From contig JAVHMA010000007.1 of NCBI GenBank assembly GCA_031081715.1, forward strand, positions 31,902 through 95,901: a stretch of 64,000 bases of DNA, in the 5' to 3' direction. Every line of letters begins with the position of its first letter. Position 1 is the first letter of the stretch. The notes beneath the pieces were generated by a model, which had not been told where the DNA came from, did no database searches, and worked only from the letters and a program-made list of their open reading frames with translations. The DNA comes from Armatimonadota bacterium. Its GTDB lineage: Bacteria > Sysuimicrobiota > Sysuimicrobiia > Sysuimicrobiales > Humicultoraceae. The position numbers and the translations under genes were made by a program. Shown in pieces: positions 25,387 through 33,752 of the stretch.

Positions 25387-26979
25387 GTGGACCGCAGTCT
25401 CCTCCCCGGCGTGCTCGCGCTCGCCGCCGCAGGCTGGGCGTGCGGCGCGCTCCTGGCGCGCGGCGGGGGGCCACCCTCCCCCCGCCGCGCGCTGCCCACC
25501 GCCGTCGCGGTCGCCGCGCTCGCGCTTATCGCTGTCGCCACCCTGCCCGGCCGGGCGGTCTGGAAGGACGCCGAGGCGTGGGGGCCGGGCGCCGTGGCCG
25601 GCGGCATAGCCGCGCTGCTGGCTGGATGGCCCGCGCTGGGTACGCCGCGCCACGGCCTCGGCCGCGCAGGCGCCGTCGTCTCGGCACTGTTCCCGGCGAC
25701 GGGCGCCGCGGCCGCCCTGCTCTGGCTGCGGCCCGGGACCGCCGACGCCATGGCCGGGGCCGCCGCGGGATGGGTACTCGCCACGGCGCTGCTGGCCCTC
25801 GCGCTGGACCGTCCTCGCGATCCGACAAGCGGCTCCGACGGCACCGCCCTGCTCGCGGCGGGGACGGGCTTCGCGGTAACGGTGTTCGCGGCGATGGCGA
25901 TGGGCGGCTACCGCGACGCGGCTGCGAGTGCCGACTTCCGATGGACCGCGGCGATCCTCCTGATCGCGGCCGCGGTGCCGGTCCTCGCCCTGCTGGCGGC
26001 GCTGCCGGCGAGCAGCCGCGGCCGGTCCGTGGTGCGCGCGGTCGCGGCAAGCGCGCTGCTGGCCGCGCTCGCCGCGCTAGTGGGTGACCGCGTGCTCGCC
26101 CAGCCGCGCTTCGCCCAGGTCGCGCTCGTGGGCGCAGCAACCCCGCTCCTGGCATGGTGGCTGCACGCGGAGGGTGCCGTCACGCCGGACGACCGCGGGG
26201 GCGTGCCGCTGCACGCGGCGCTCGCTGCGCTGGTGGTGCTGGCCGGTACCGTGGCCGCCTTCTACCTGCTCATCGGCTACGGCGTGGGCGCGATGCTGGT
26301 GGCGGCCTGGCTGCCCGCAACGGTCCTGGTGGCCTCGGTTCGCGACGAGCGGGCAGGCGACGAGCGGGCGGGCGACGAGCGGGCAGGCGACCAGCGCAGC
26401 GGCGCAGACGCCGCCGGCCGGGCGGTGACCACCTTGCTCACCTTCGGCGCGGTCGTGCTGCTCTACCGTCTGTACCTGGAGCGCTTCCAGGGCCAGCTCT
26501 CGGGCGCGGTGCTCACTGACCACTTCGCGATCTTCAGCCTGATCGCGGGCGCGGTGAGCCCGGCGCTGCTCGCCGGCGCGCTGGCCCCGCGCGACGGGCG
26601 CACCTCGCCGGCGCGCGCGCTGGTGCGTCTGTTCTTCGCGCTCGTCCTGGCCCTGGCGCTGCCCGCCATGTTGCTCGCGCTGTGGGGTCCGCGCGCGGCG
26701 ATCGGCCTGCTCGCGGGTCTGATGGTCGGAATCGTGATGGCGCCCGGGAACGTCGCCGCCGCGGTCGCGGCGCTGGTGGTGGCGGTGCCGCTCCTGCAGT
26801 GGTCGCCCGCCGCGCTGGCGGTCTCCGGCCTGCCGCGCGCCGAAAAAGTCCGCTTCGTGCTGTGGATCGCCGGGATCGCCCTGGCCGCGCTGGTGGCCAC
26901 CGACATCGGCGCGCGGCTGATCACGCTCGGCCGCGGCACCCGCCGCGCCGCGGCGCCGGCCGGGGAAGGAGCACCGTGA
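25387..26979 (+). CDS. Polytopic membrane protein of unknown function
   Basis: 530 residues from GTG 25387 with GGAGG 6 nt upstream. I do not recognise the family. About 16 hydrophobic segments run through the whole protein, with short loops. One loop (about residues 319-339) is made of repeated DERAG units, encoded by a 15-bp tandem repeat at 26342-26401. No ATPase, protease or transporter motif is seen. The stop overlaps the start of the alpha-2-macroglobulin gene as GTGA (26976-26979), so the two are translationally coupled and the protein may be its membrane partner. Confidence 0.8.
   Translation: MDRSLLPGVLALAAAGWACGALLARGGGPPSPRRALPTAVAVAALALIAVATLPGRAVWKDAEAWGPGAVAGGIAALLAGWPALGTPRHGLGRAGAVVSALFPATGAAAALLWLRPGTADAMAGAAAGWVLATALLALALDRPRDPTSGSDGTALLAAGTGFAVTVFAAMAMGGYRDAAASADFRWTAAILLIAAAVPVLALLAALPASSRGRSVVRAVAASALLAALAALVGDRVLAQPRFAQVALVGAATPLLAWWLHAEGAVTPDDRGGVPLHAALAALVVLAGTVAAFYLLIGYGVGAMLVAAWLPATVLVASVRDERAGDERAGDERAGDQRSGADAAGRAVTTLLTFGAVVLLYRLYLERFQGQLSGAVLTDHFAIFSLIAGAVSPALLAGALAPRDGRTSPARALVRLFFALVLALALPAMLLALWGPRAAIGLLAGLMVGIVMAPGNVAAAVAALVVAVPLLQWSPAALAVSGLPRAEKVRFVLWIAGIALAALVATDIGARLITLGRGTRRAAAPAGEGAP
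26342..26401 (+). repeat. 15-bp tandem repeat inside the membrane-protein gene
   Basis: Three units of GCGACGAGCGGGCAG type (the second has one change) and a fourth, diverged unit lie in frame and encode DERAG-like pentapeptides in a hydrophilic loop. Unit-number changes would keep the frame. Confidence 0.85.
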
Positions 26980-29900
26980 CAGACGCACCCGTGTCCGCCT
27001 CGCTGGAACGGGCGCATGGCCGCCGGGGGCACCTGGCGTTGATCGCCGCGATTGCCGCAGTAGCCGGCGCGCTGGCCTTCGCCATCGGCCAACAGACGCC
27101 GGTCGGCCGCATCGAGGGTGAGATTCTCGACGCCCGCGCCCGGGCTCCGGTGGCCGGCGCTCAGGTCGTGCTCACACCCGCCGACGAGAGCAGCCGGCCC
27201 CGGCTGATCTACGCGGTCAGCGACGCCCGAGGCCGGTTCTCGCTCGCGCACGTACCGGCCGGCGAGTACCGGATCGCCGCGTACCGTGACACGTTCGCGG
27301 TTGACGACGAGACCGTGCGGGTGATCGAGGGGCGGACAGCGACGGTGGCGCTCCGCCTGACGTTCTCGCGGCCGCGCATTCAGCTGGTCGGCCCCCGACG
27401 CCACTTCACCACGGCCGAGCCGGTGACGCTGCCGGTACGCGGCTACGTCGAGACGGGCTCTGCGGCCCCAGGCCGCGTGATCACGATGCGCGTCTACCGC
27501 GCGCGGCTCTCGGCGCTGCTGCGCGACCGGCGCGCCGCGGCGGCGCTCTCGTACGGCGAGGGGTGGCGGCCCACCGAGAGGCTGCCCGCGGTGGTGCTGC
27601 GCCCCGCGGACGCGCCGCCGCCCACGCTGGTCTTTGAGCAACGGTTCCCGATCACCGGGGCGGGCATCGAGGGTTTCTACACCCAGACACTCGACGCCGG
27701 GCGCCGCCCGCCCGGGCTCTACCTGGTGGAGGCGCACCACGCGGGCGCGGCGGTCTCGACGTGGATGCTCGTCTCCGACACCGCGCTCGTCCTCAAGCGC
27801 GCGCCGGGCGAAGCGCTCGCGTTCGTGGCGGACGCCCTTAGCGGCGCGCCGGTGGCAGGCAGCGCCGTCCGCCTCTACCGCGGTGGGGCAGTGGTCGCGC
27901 AGGGTGTGACAGGGACCGACGGCCTGGTGCGCTTGCCCGTGCGCGGCGACCTGGACACCGCGTACCTGCTCGCGGTCGCGCAGCGCGGCGACGATGAAGC
28001 CGTGGTGGGCCGCACCGAGTACAGCATGGAGGGGGCAGGCCCGTTCACGCTCCACGCCTACACCGACCGGCCGATCTACCGGCCGGGGCAGCGCATCGCC
28101 TTCAAGGGCATCGTCCGCCGGACCCTGGCGCCCGGGGAGGCCTACGCGGTGCCGGCCGGACAGCCCGTGGCGGTGGAGCTCCGCGATCCGCAGGGCGAGC
28201 CGGTGCTCCGGCAGCGGCTCGTCGCCAACGCCTACGGGTCGTTCGCCGGCCACGCCGACCTCAGCCCCGAAGCCCCGACCGGCCCCTACAGCCTGGTGCT
28301 CAGCGCCGGCGGCTCGACGGTCTCTCACGACGTCGTCGTCGCCGCGTACCGCAAGCCCGAGTTCTCCGTCACCGTCTCGCCGGCTCAGGCGCGGTACATG
28401 CGCGGCGAGATCGCAAGTGCGGCGGTCTCAGCGCGGTTCTACTTCGGCGCGCCGGTCGCCGGCGCGGTGCTCAGGTACGCGGTCTACCGCACGCCCGACT
28501 GGTACGGCGACTACCTGACGGCCTACGGCGAGGAGCCGGACCCCGACGACGCGGTGTTCGCGGGCTACGGCGGGTACGGCGAGGCCGTGGCCGAGGGCGA
28601 GACGCGGCTCGACGATCAGGGGAAGGCCACGCTCACCTTCAGGGCGGACGTGCCCGAACCTCGGGACGGACCGCAGCACCAGATCTTCACGGTGCAGGTC
28701 GTGGTCCGCGACCCCTCCGGGCGCGAGGTGGCCGGCGAGGCGGCGGTGCGCGTCGTCCCCGGCGACCTTACGCTGGCGCTGCGGCCCGAGGGCAGCCTCG
28801 TCGAGCCCGGCCGGCCCGCGCGCGTCAGGGTGCTCGCGCGCGACCTCGACCGTCGCCCGGCGCCGGGAGTGCGGGTCACCCTCCAGACCGCCTACGAGCG
28901 ATGGGATGCTGGGCGACGCGAGTATGTCGCGACCCCCTTCGACGCCCGCGCGCTCACCGTCGGCGCCGACGGTACCGCCGCGGTCGAGCTCGCGTTCCCG
29001 CGCAGCGGAGCGGTGCGGCTCCAAGCGCTCGCGCACGACGCGCGCGGCCGACCGATCCGCGCCTCGACCTGGCTGTGGGTCGCGGACGCCTCGGCCGGCG
29101 ACCTGGGCGTGCGCTACACCGACCTCTCCCTCCAGACCGACCGGCGCCGGTACCGGCCCGGAGAGGTGGCCCGCGTCCTGCTCAACGCCGGCGAGGTGGG
29201 CCCGACGGTGTTGCTGACGATCGAGGGCACGCGCCTGCACCGAGCGTTCGTGGTGCCGCTGGAACGTCGCACGACCGTGCTGAGCGTGCCGATCCTCGCC
29301 GAGTACGGGCCCAACGTCTACCTTTCGGCCCTCTACGTGAAGGACCGCCGCCTGGCGCGCGGCGAGGTCGGGCTGAGCGTCGCGGTACCGGAGCGCGAGC
29401 TGACGGTGACGGTACGCAGCGACCGGCCGACCTACGAGCCGGGCGAGCGCGCTACCTACACGGTCGAGATCACCGACACCGCCGGCCGGCCGCAGCAGGC
29501 CGAATTTTCGCTCGCCGTCGTGGACGAGGCGATCTACGCGCTGCGCGAGGACGATCCGCGCGCGCTCGTGGAGGCCTTCTACCCGCGGCGCTGGAACCAG
29601 GTCCGCACCAGCTTCTCGTTCGAGCTCTGGTACCTGGGCGACGCCGACAAGGGCGAGATCAGCACCGCGCTCCGCCGCCGGTTCGAGGACACCGCCGGCT
29701 GGTTCCCCTCGCTCGTGACCGACACGCAGGGCCGCGCGGTCGTGGCGCTGACCCTCCCCGATAACCTGACGACCTGGCGGGCGACCGTGCTCGCGCACAC
29801 GAAGGACACCCGGCTGGGGCGCGGGGTGCACACGGCGACCGTGAGCCGGCCGTTCTTCGTCCGCGTGGAGACCCCGCGCCTGTTCTCCCAGCACGATCGG

Positions 29901-31739
29901 TCGCGCGTGCTGGTGACCGTGCACAACGAGACCGACGCACCCCTGGCGGCTCTCGTCCGCTTCCAGGCCGACGGGCTGGAAGTGGACGGCCCAGCCGAGC
30001 GGGAGGTCACGGTGCCGCCGCGGCGGGCCGAGCCCGTGAGCTGGGAGGTGGTCGCGCGCCGGCCAGGCGAGGGCACGATCCGCGTGGCCGCGCGCACGAT
30101 CACCACCCCGGTCCAGACGGACGGCGTGGAGCTCGTGGTGCCGGTGCGCCCGCGTGGCCGCACCGAGGTCACGAGCCTGCCGGGCGACCTGACGGCGGGC
30201 CGGCCGGCGGTCGCGAGCGTGGAACTCGACGCCCGGGCCATCCCGGAGGCGACTTCGCTCGAGATCCGGCTGACCCCGTCGGTGACCGACGCCGCGGTCG
30301 GCGCGCTCGAGTACCTGATCGGGTATCCCTACGGCTGCGTCGAGCAGACGATGAGCCGGTTCCTGCCGACCGTGCTGGTGCAGCGCGTCATGCGCGAGGC
30401 CGGCCGGCCCCAGGCCGAGCTCGAGGCGCGTATCCCCGCGATGGTGCGCGACGGCCTCACTCGCCTCTATCGCGCACAGCACGAGAGCGGCGGCTGGGGA
30501 TGGTGGGAGTTCGGCGACCCGGACCCGTGGATGACCGCCTACGTCCTCTCCGGCCTGGCCACGGCCCGCGCGGAAGGCTTCCCGGTGCGCGACAGCGTGC
30601 TGGCATCGGGGCGGAAGGCCGCGCTCGATCTGGCCGGCGAGACCCAGGACGGCGAGACGCGGATGTTCCTGCTCTACGCGACGGCGCTGGCCGGCGACCC
30701 GGATGGCGCCCGCGCGGCCCGGGCCCGGCTCGGGCTCGGCGGCCTGCGGCCCGAGGGGCTGGCGTACGCCGTGCTGCTCGACCGGCTGGTCGGCCGCGAC
30801 CCGCGGCCCGCGTTCTCCGCGCTGATGCAACGCGCGGTCACCGAGGACGGGCTCGTCCACTGGCCGTCGGCCGACCGGTGGGACTGGAACGACCGCATGG
30901 CCACCGCGCTCGGGCTGCGGGCGCTGCTGGCGGTCACCCCCTCCGACGCGCGGGTCGAGCCGGTCGTGCGCTGGCTGATGTTGCGGCGCACCGAGTCGTA
31001 CTGGGGCAGCACGCGCGACACATCGTGGGTGCTGGCGGCGCTGGCCGACTACCTGCGGCGGGAGCGCGGCCCTGTCGCGGCGGGCGAGGTCCGGGTGCGC
31101 CTCAACGGCCGGCTGCTGCGCGCGGTGCGGCTCGACGCGGGTGAAGGCGCCCCGCCCGTGCTGCGCGTGCCGGCCTCGCAGCTGCGGCCGGGCAGCAACG
31201 AGATCATCCTCGAGCGCACGGGCGGGACGAGCCGGGTGTTCTACACGGTGGCGCTGCAGCAGGTGGTCGCCGCCGACACGTTCCCGGCACTGTCGCCGGC
31301 CCGCGTCCGGGTGACCCGCGAGTACCTCCGCCTGGTCCCCCGGCGGGACGCCTCGGGCAACATCTCGCTCCAGGCCGAGCCCACCCGCGACGAACTGCGC
31401 GCGGGCGATCAGGTGCTGGTGCGCCTGACGATCACCACGCCCGCGCCGCTGGCGTACGTCATCATCGAGGATCCGTTCCCGGCAGGCTTCGAGGCCACCG
31501 AGCGCGGCCGCGCCGAGGTCGAGGTCGACGGCTGGCAGTGGTGGTGGGACTACACCGACGTGCGGGACGACCGCATCGCGATCTTCGCGCGCGAGATCCC
31601 CGCCGGCACGCACATGATCGAGTACAACGTGCGCGCGCAGACCCCGGGCGCCTACCAGGCGCTGCCGGCTGTGCTCCAGGGCATGTACGCACCGCGCCTG
31701 CGGGCGGAGAGCGCGGGCGCGCGCGTGGTGGTGCGATGA
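26976..31739 (+). CDS. Alpha-2-macroglobulin family protein with intact thioester motif
   Basis: 1587 residues from GTG 26976, which overlaps the upstream stop and has GGAAGGAG about 6 nt before it. An N-terminal membrane anchor (about residues 19-37) is followed by a carboxypeptidase-regulatory-like domain (about 43-115). MG-type domains come next, including HAYTDRPIYRPGQRIAFKGI and YRKPEFSVTVSP. The A2M core has WFPSLVTDTQGRA and LPDNLTTWRATVLA. The thioester motif is YGCVEQ with Cys1121 and Gln1124, followed by a helical toroid-type domain. The fold traps proteases covalently outside the cell. Bacterial A2M genes often pair with pbpC; here the partners are a polytopic protein and VanW. It lacks an obvious lipobox; the anchor looks like a true membrane segment. 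Confidence 0.95.
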   Translation: MTDAPVSASLERAHGRRGHLALIAAIAAVAGALAFAIGQQTPVGRIEGEILDARARAPVAGAQVVLTPADESSRPRLIYAVSDARGRFSLAHVPAGEYRIAAYRDTFAVDDETVRVIEGRTATVALRLTFSRPRIQLVGPRRHFTTAEPVTLPVRGYVETGSAAPGRVITMRVYRARLSALLRDRRAAAALSYGEGWRPTERLPAVVLRPADAPPPTLVFEQRFPITGAGIEGFYTQTLDAGRRPPGLYLVEAHHAGAAVSTWMLVSDTALVLKRAPGEALAFVADALSGAPVAGSAVRLYRGGAVVAQGVTGTDGLVRLPVRGDLDTAYLLAVAQRGDDEAVVGRTEYSMEGAGPFTLHAYTDRPIYRPGQRIAFKGIVRRTLAPGEAYAVPAGQPVAVELRDPQGEPVLRQRLVANAYGSFAGHADLSPEAPTGPYSLVLSAGGSTVSHDVVVAAYRKPEFSVTVSPAQARYMRGEIASAAVSARFYFGAPVAGAVLRYAVYRTPDWYGDYLTAYGEEPDPDDAVFAGYGGYGEAVAEGETRLDDQGKATLTFRADVPEPRDGPQHQIFTVQVVVRDPSGREVAGEAAVRVVPGDLTLALRPEGSLVEPGRPARVRVLARDLDRRPAPGVRVTLQTAYERWDAGRREYVATPFDARALTVGADGTAAVELAFPRSGAVRLQALAHDARGRPIRASTWLWVADASAGDLGVRYTDLSLQTDRRRYRPGEVARVLLNAGEVGPTVLLTIEGTRLHRAFVVPLERRTTVLSVPILAEYGPNVYLSALYVKDRRLARGEVGLSVAVPERELTVTVRSDRPTYEPGERATYTVEITDTAGRPQQAEFSLAVVDEAIYALREDDPRALVEAFYPRRWNQVRTSFSFELWYLGDADKGEISTALRRRFEDTAGWFPSLVTDTQGRAVVALTLPDNLTTWRATVLAHTKDTRLGRGVHTATVSRPFFVRVETPRLFSQHDRSRVLVTVHNETDAPLAALVRFQADGLEVDGPAEREVTVPPRRAEPVSWEVVARRPGEGTIRVAARTITTPVQTDGVELVVPVRPRGRTEVTSLPGDLTAGRPAVASVELDARAIPEATSLEIRLTPSVTDAAVGALEYLIGYPYGCVEQTMSRFLPTVLVQRVMREAGRPQAELEARIPAMVRDGLTRLYRAQHESGGWGWWEFGDPDPWMTAYVLSGLATARAEGFPVRDSVLASGRKAALDLAGETQDGETRMFLLYATALAGDPDGARAARARLGLGGLRPEGLAYAVLLDRLVGRDPRPAFSALMQRAVTEDGLVHWPSADRWDWNDRMATALGLRALLAVTPSDARVEPVVRWLMLRRTESYWGSTRDTSWVLAALADYLRRERGPVAAGEVRVRLNGRLLRAVRLDAGEGAPPVLRVPASQLRPGSNEIILERTGGTSRVFYTVALQQVVAADTFPALSPARVRVTREYLRLVPRRDASGNISLQAEPTRDELRAGDQVLVRLTITTPAPLAYVIIEDPFPAGFEATERGRAEVEVDGWQWWWDYTDVRDDRIAIFAREIPAGTHMIEYNVRAQTPGAYQALPAVLQGMYAPRLRAESAGARVVVR

Positions 31740-32548
31740 CCCGCCGGCCCGACCTCCACCTGCTCGCCGCCGCGGCGGCGCTCGCGGCCGCAGTCCTCCT
31801 GGGCGGGCTCGGGGTCGCGCGGCTCGCCGCGGCTCCGCCGCCCGAGGTGGAGCTGGCCGGCTACGCCACGAGCCTCCGGGGCCGCACGAGCGGGCAGCGC
31901 CACAACGCAGTGCTCGCGGCCCGGGCGCTCGACGGCGTGCGCATCCTCGCCGGCGGGGAGTTCTCGTACAACCGGACCGTGCGGTCCTGGACCGTGGACC
32001 GCGGCTATGTGAAGGCACCGGTGAGCTATGATGGCGAGCTGGTGCCGGCCTTCGGAGGCGGCGTCTGCCAAACGTCCACCACGCTGTACAACGCTGCCCT
32101 GCTGGCCGGCTTCGCGATCCTGGAGCGCCATCCGCACGTCTTCGCGCCGAGTTACGTCACGCCGGGCCGTGACGCGGCCGTGGCGCAGTACGACATCGAC
32201 CTTCGCATTCAGAACCCGTACCCATGGCCGGTCCGCATCGCCGCGCACACCGTGGGCGACCGGCTCGAGGTGCGCCTCTACGGCCACCGGCGCCCGGCGG
32301 AACCGGTCGAGATCGTCACGCAGGTGGCGGCCGTCCGGCCGCCGGGGCGGCTCATGATCGCTGGCGAGACCGCGGGCCCGGGCCGCTGGCTGCGCAACCC
32401 GGGCGCCGTGGGATACCGCGTCCTGACCTATCGCGTCACCCCCGGGGAGCCCTCCCCCCGGCGCGAGCTCCTATCGGACGACACCTACCAGTCGGCCGAC
32501 CGGATCGTCGTGGTGGGCCGCGGCCAGACGTCCCAAACTTCCCCGTAA
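31736..32548 (+). CDS. VanW family protein
   Basis: 270 residues from ATG 31736, overlapping the macroglobulin stop as ATGA; the longer open frame is inside the previous gene. One N-terminal membrane segment or signal (about residues 8-31) precedes a short spacer and the VanW domain (about 54-200). Signatures are LAGGEFSYNRTVR and FGGGVCQTSTTLYNA (107-121), then NPYPWPVRI. VanW proteins occur with glycopeptide-resistance genes and in cell-wall contexts, but their activity is unproven. The G5 domain often attached is absent. Coupling to the A2M gene implies a shared envelope function. Confidence 0.93.
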   Translation: MTRRPDLHLLAAAAALAAAVLLGGLGVARLAAAPPPEVELAGYATSLRGRTSGQRHNAVLAARALDGVRILAGGEFSYNRTVRSWTVDRGYVKAPVSYDGELVPAFGGGVCQTSTTLYNAALLAGFAILERHPHVFAPSYVTPGRDAAVAQYDIDLRIQNPYPWPVRIAAHTVGDRLEVRLYGHRRPAEPVEIVTQVAAVRPPGRLMIAGETAGPGRWLRNPGAVGYRVLTYRVTPGEPSPRRELLSDDTYQSADRIVVVGRGQTSQTSP

Positions 32549-32676
32549 CCGCCGCAGGACCTCCCTGACCGGTTTTCAACCGAACCTCCACCGGGCTTCT
32601 ATGGTCCCGGGGCGCGCGCGGCCGCACACTGGGAGCCAGCACCGATCGCAGTCATCCTCCGGAGGTGACGCCCGAC

Positions 32677-33609
32677 ATGAGGGGACCGTGGTTCCAGCGG
32701 ATCGTCCTGGCACTGATCCCTGTGGGCCTGCTGACCACTGCCTCGCTCGCCTGGTCCGTGCTCAACACCGCGAGGGTTCCGGCGCCGGCCGACGAGGCCG
32801 TGGTGGCGCCGCAGCCGGCGCCTGAACCGGCCGCGCCTGCCCAGGCGCCCGCGCGCACGCTCGTCGCGCAGCCCCAGCCGCAGCCGCCGCAGCCCGCCAC
32901 AGACGTCGTCCAGACCGAAGGGCAGCCTGCGGAGCTGGCGCCGCTCGTGCTGGAGGCCCCGGAACCGCTGCCCGAGCTGGTGGTGGACAAGACCGCGTTG
33001 AAGGCGGCCCAGGCCGAGCTCGACCTGGCTCTGGAGCACGCCCGGCTGGCCGTGACCGCGCTCGATGCGGCCTCGCAGAGCCGCTACATCCAGGAGGCCA
33101 TCAACCGCCTGGCCGGGTTCAACGATCCGGCCTTCCGCGCCACCAACGGCTCCACCTCGGCGGAGACCTACCGTGGCGTGCGGCCCCTGCTGATCGAGGC
33201 GCGGGTGGTCCGCGAGGCGGCCGAGGTGCAGTGGATCGCCGCGGCGCAGGCGCAGGTCGAGGCGCGCGCGCGGCGGATGGCCCAGGTGGCGCAGGCGGGC
33301 GGCGACGTGCAGGTGCCCGCGCCGGCGGCGCCGGTCACCATCGACCTCGCGCAGACCGTGGGCCCGCACGGCGTGCTCGGCACGCGCGGCGTCCGGGTCG
33401 AAGAGCAGGCGACCGACCTGGTCAGTCGGGCGATCCGGCAGGCGAGCGAGGCGCTGCGGACGATCCCGCAGGCGCCCGCGGCCGGCGGCGGGGCGGCCGA
33501 GAGCGGACCGTCCGCGTCCTACTCGGACCAGGCCACGTCGCAGATGGAGTGGGTCGTGAAGATGCTCGAGTCGGCGAAGAAGATCGTCGCCATCGCCCTC
33601 GAGCGGTAG
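32677..33609 (+). CDS. Membrane-anchored Pro-rich, coiled-coil protein of unknown function
   Basis: 310 residues from ATG 32677, chosen for the perfect GGAGGTGA 8 nt upstream (32661-32668); GTG 32665 lies inside that site. One membrane segment (about residues 9-27) is followed by a Pro/Ala/Gln-rich stretch (35-85), then largely helical Ala/Glu/Arg/Gln-rich sequence (about 100-310). No known domain is recognised. It is preceded by 128 nt without a gene and followed by two hairpins, so it is likely a single-gene transcript. A structural envelope role is a guess. Confidence 0.78.
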   Translation: MRGPWFQRIVLALIPVGLLTTASLAWSVLNTARVPAPADEAVVAPQPAPEPAAPAQAPARTLVAQPQPQPPQPATDVVQTEGQPAELAPLVLEAPEPLPELVVDKTALKAAQAELDLALEHARLAVTALDAASQSRYIQEAINRLAGFNDPAFRATNGSTSAETYRGVRPLLIEARVVREAAEVQWIAAAQAQVEARARRMAQVAQAGGDVQVPAPAAPVTIDLAQTVGPHGVLGTRGVRVEEQATDLVSRAIRQASEALRTIPQAPAAGGGAAESGPSASYSDQATSQMEWVVKMLESAKKIVAIALER

Positions 33610-33635
33610 GGGCTCAGCCGCGCGGCTCTCCGGCT

Positions 33636-33705
33636 CCGATCGCGCTGAGCGATCGGCCGCGTGGTTGGCGGGAGGCGCGTTCCGACAACGCGCCTCCTTT
33701 CTTTT
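33636..33705 (+). terminator. Intrinsic terminator (with a second hairpin just upstream)
   Basis: GGAGGCGCGTT (33671-33681) and AACGCGCCTCC (33687-33697) form a perfect 11-bp stem with a 5-nt loop, followed by TTTCTTTT (33698-33705). Upstream, CCGATCGC / GCGATCGG (33636-33643 and 33649-33656) form an 8-bp perfect inverted repeat around 5 nt. The first is a textbook rho-independent terminator; the second may be a regulatory hairpin or operator. Confidence 0.9.
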
Positions 33706-33740
33706 CCGATCGCCCTCTCGGGCGCGGCCGGGCCGCGTAC

Positions 33741-33746
33741 TATACT
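33741..33746 (+). promoter_or_regulatory. -10 element of a probable leaderless promoter for the histidine kinase gene
   Basis: TATACT ends 6 nt before the GTG start codon at 33753. The SRP RNA shows the same spacing between -10 and RNA start. The mRNA therefore probably begins at the GTG, without a leader. No -35 is evident. Confidence 0.55.
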
Positions 33747-33752
33747 GAGGGC

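Noticed and set aside
26342..26401. CRISPR-like repeat
   Set aside because: The repeats are 15 bp, directly adjacent without spacers, and encode protein in frame.
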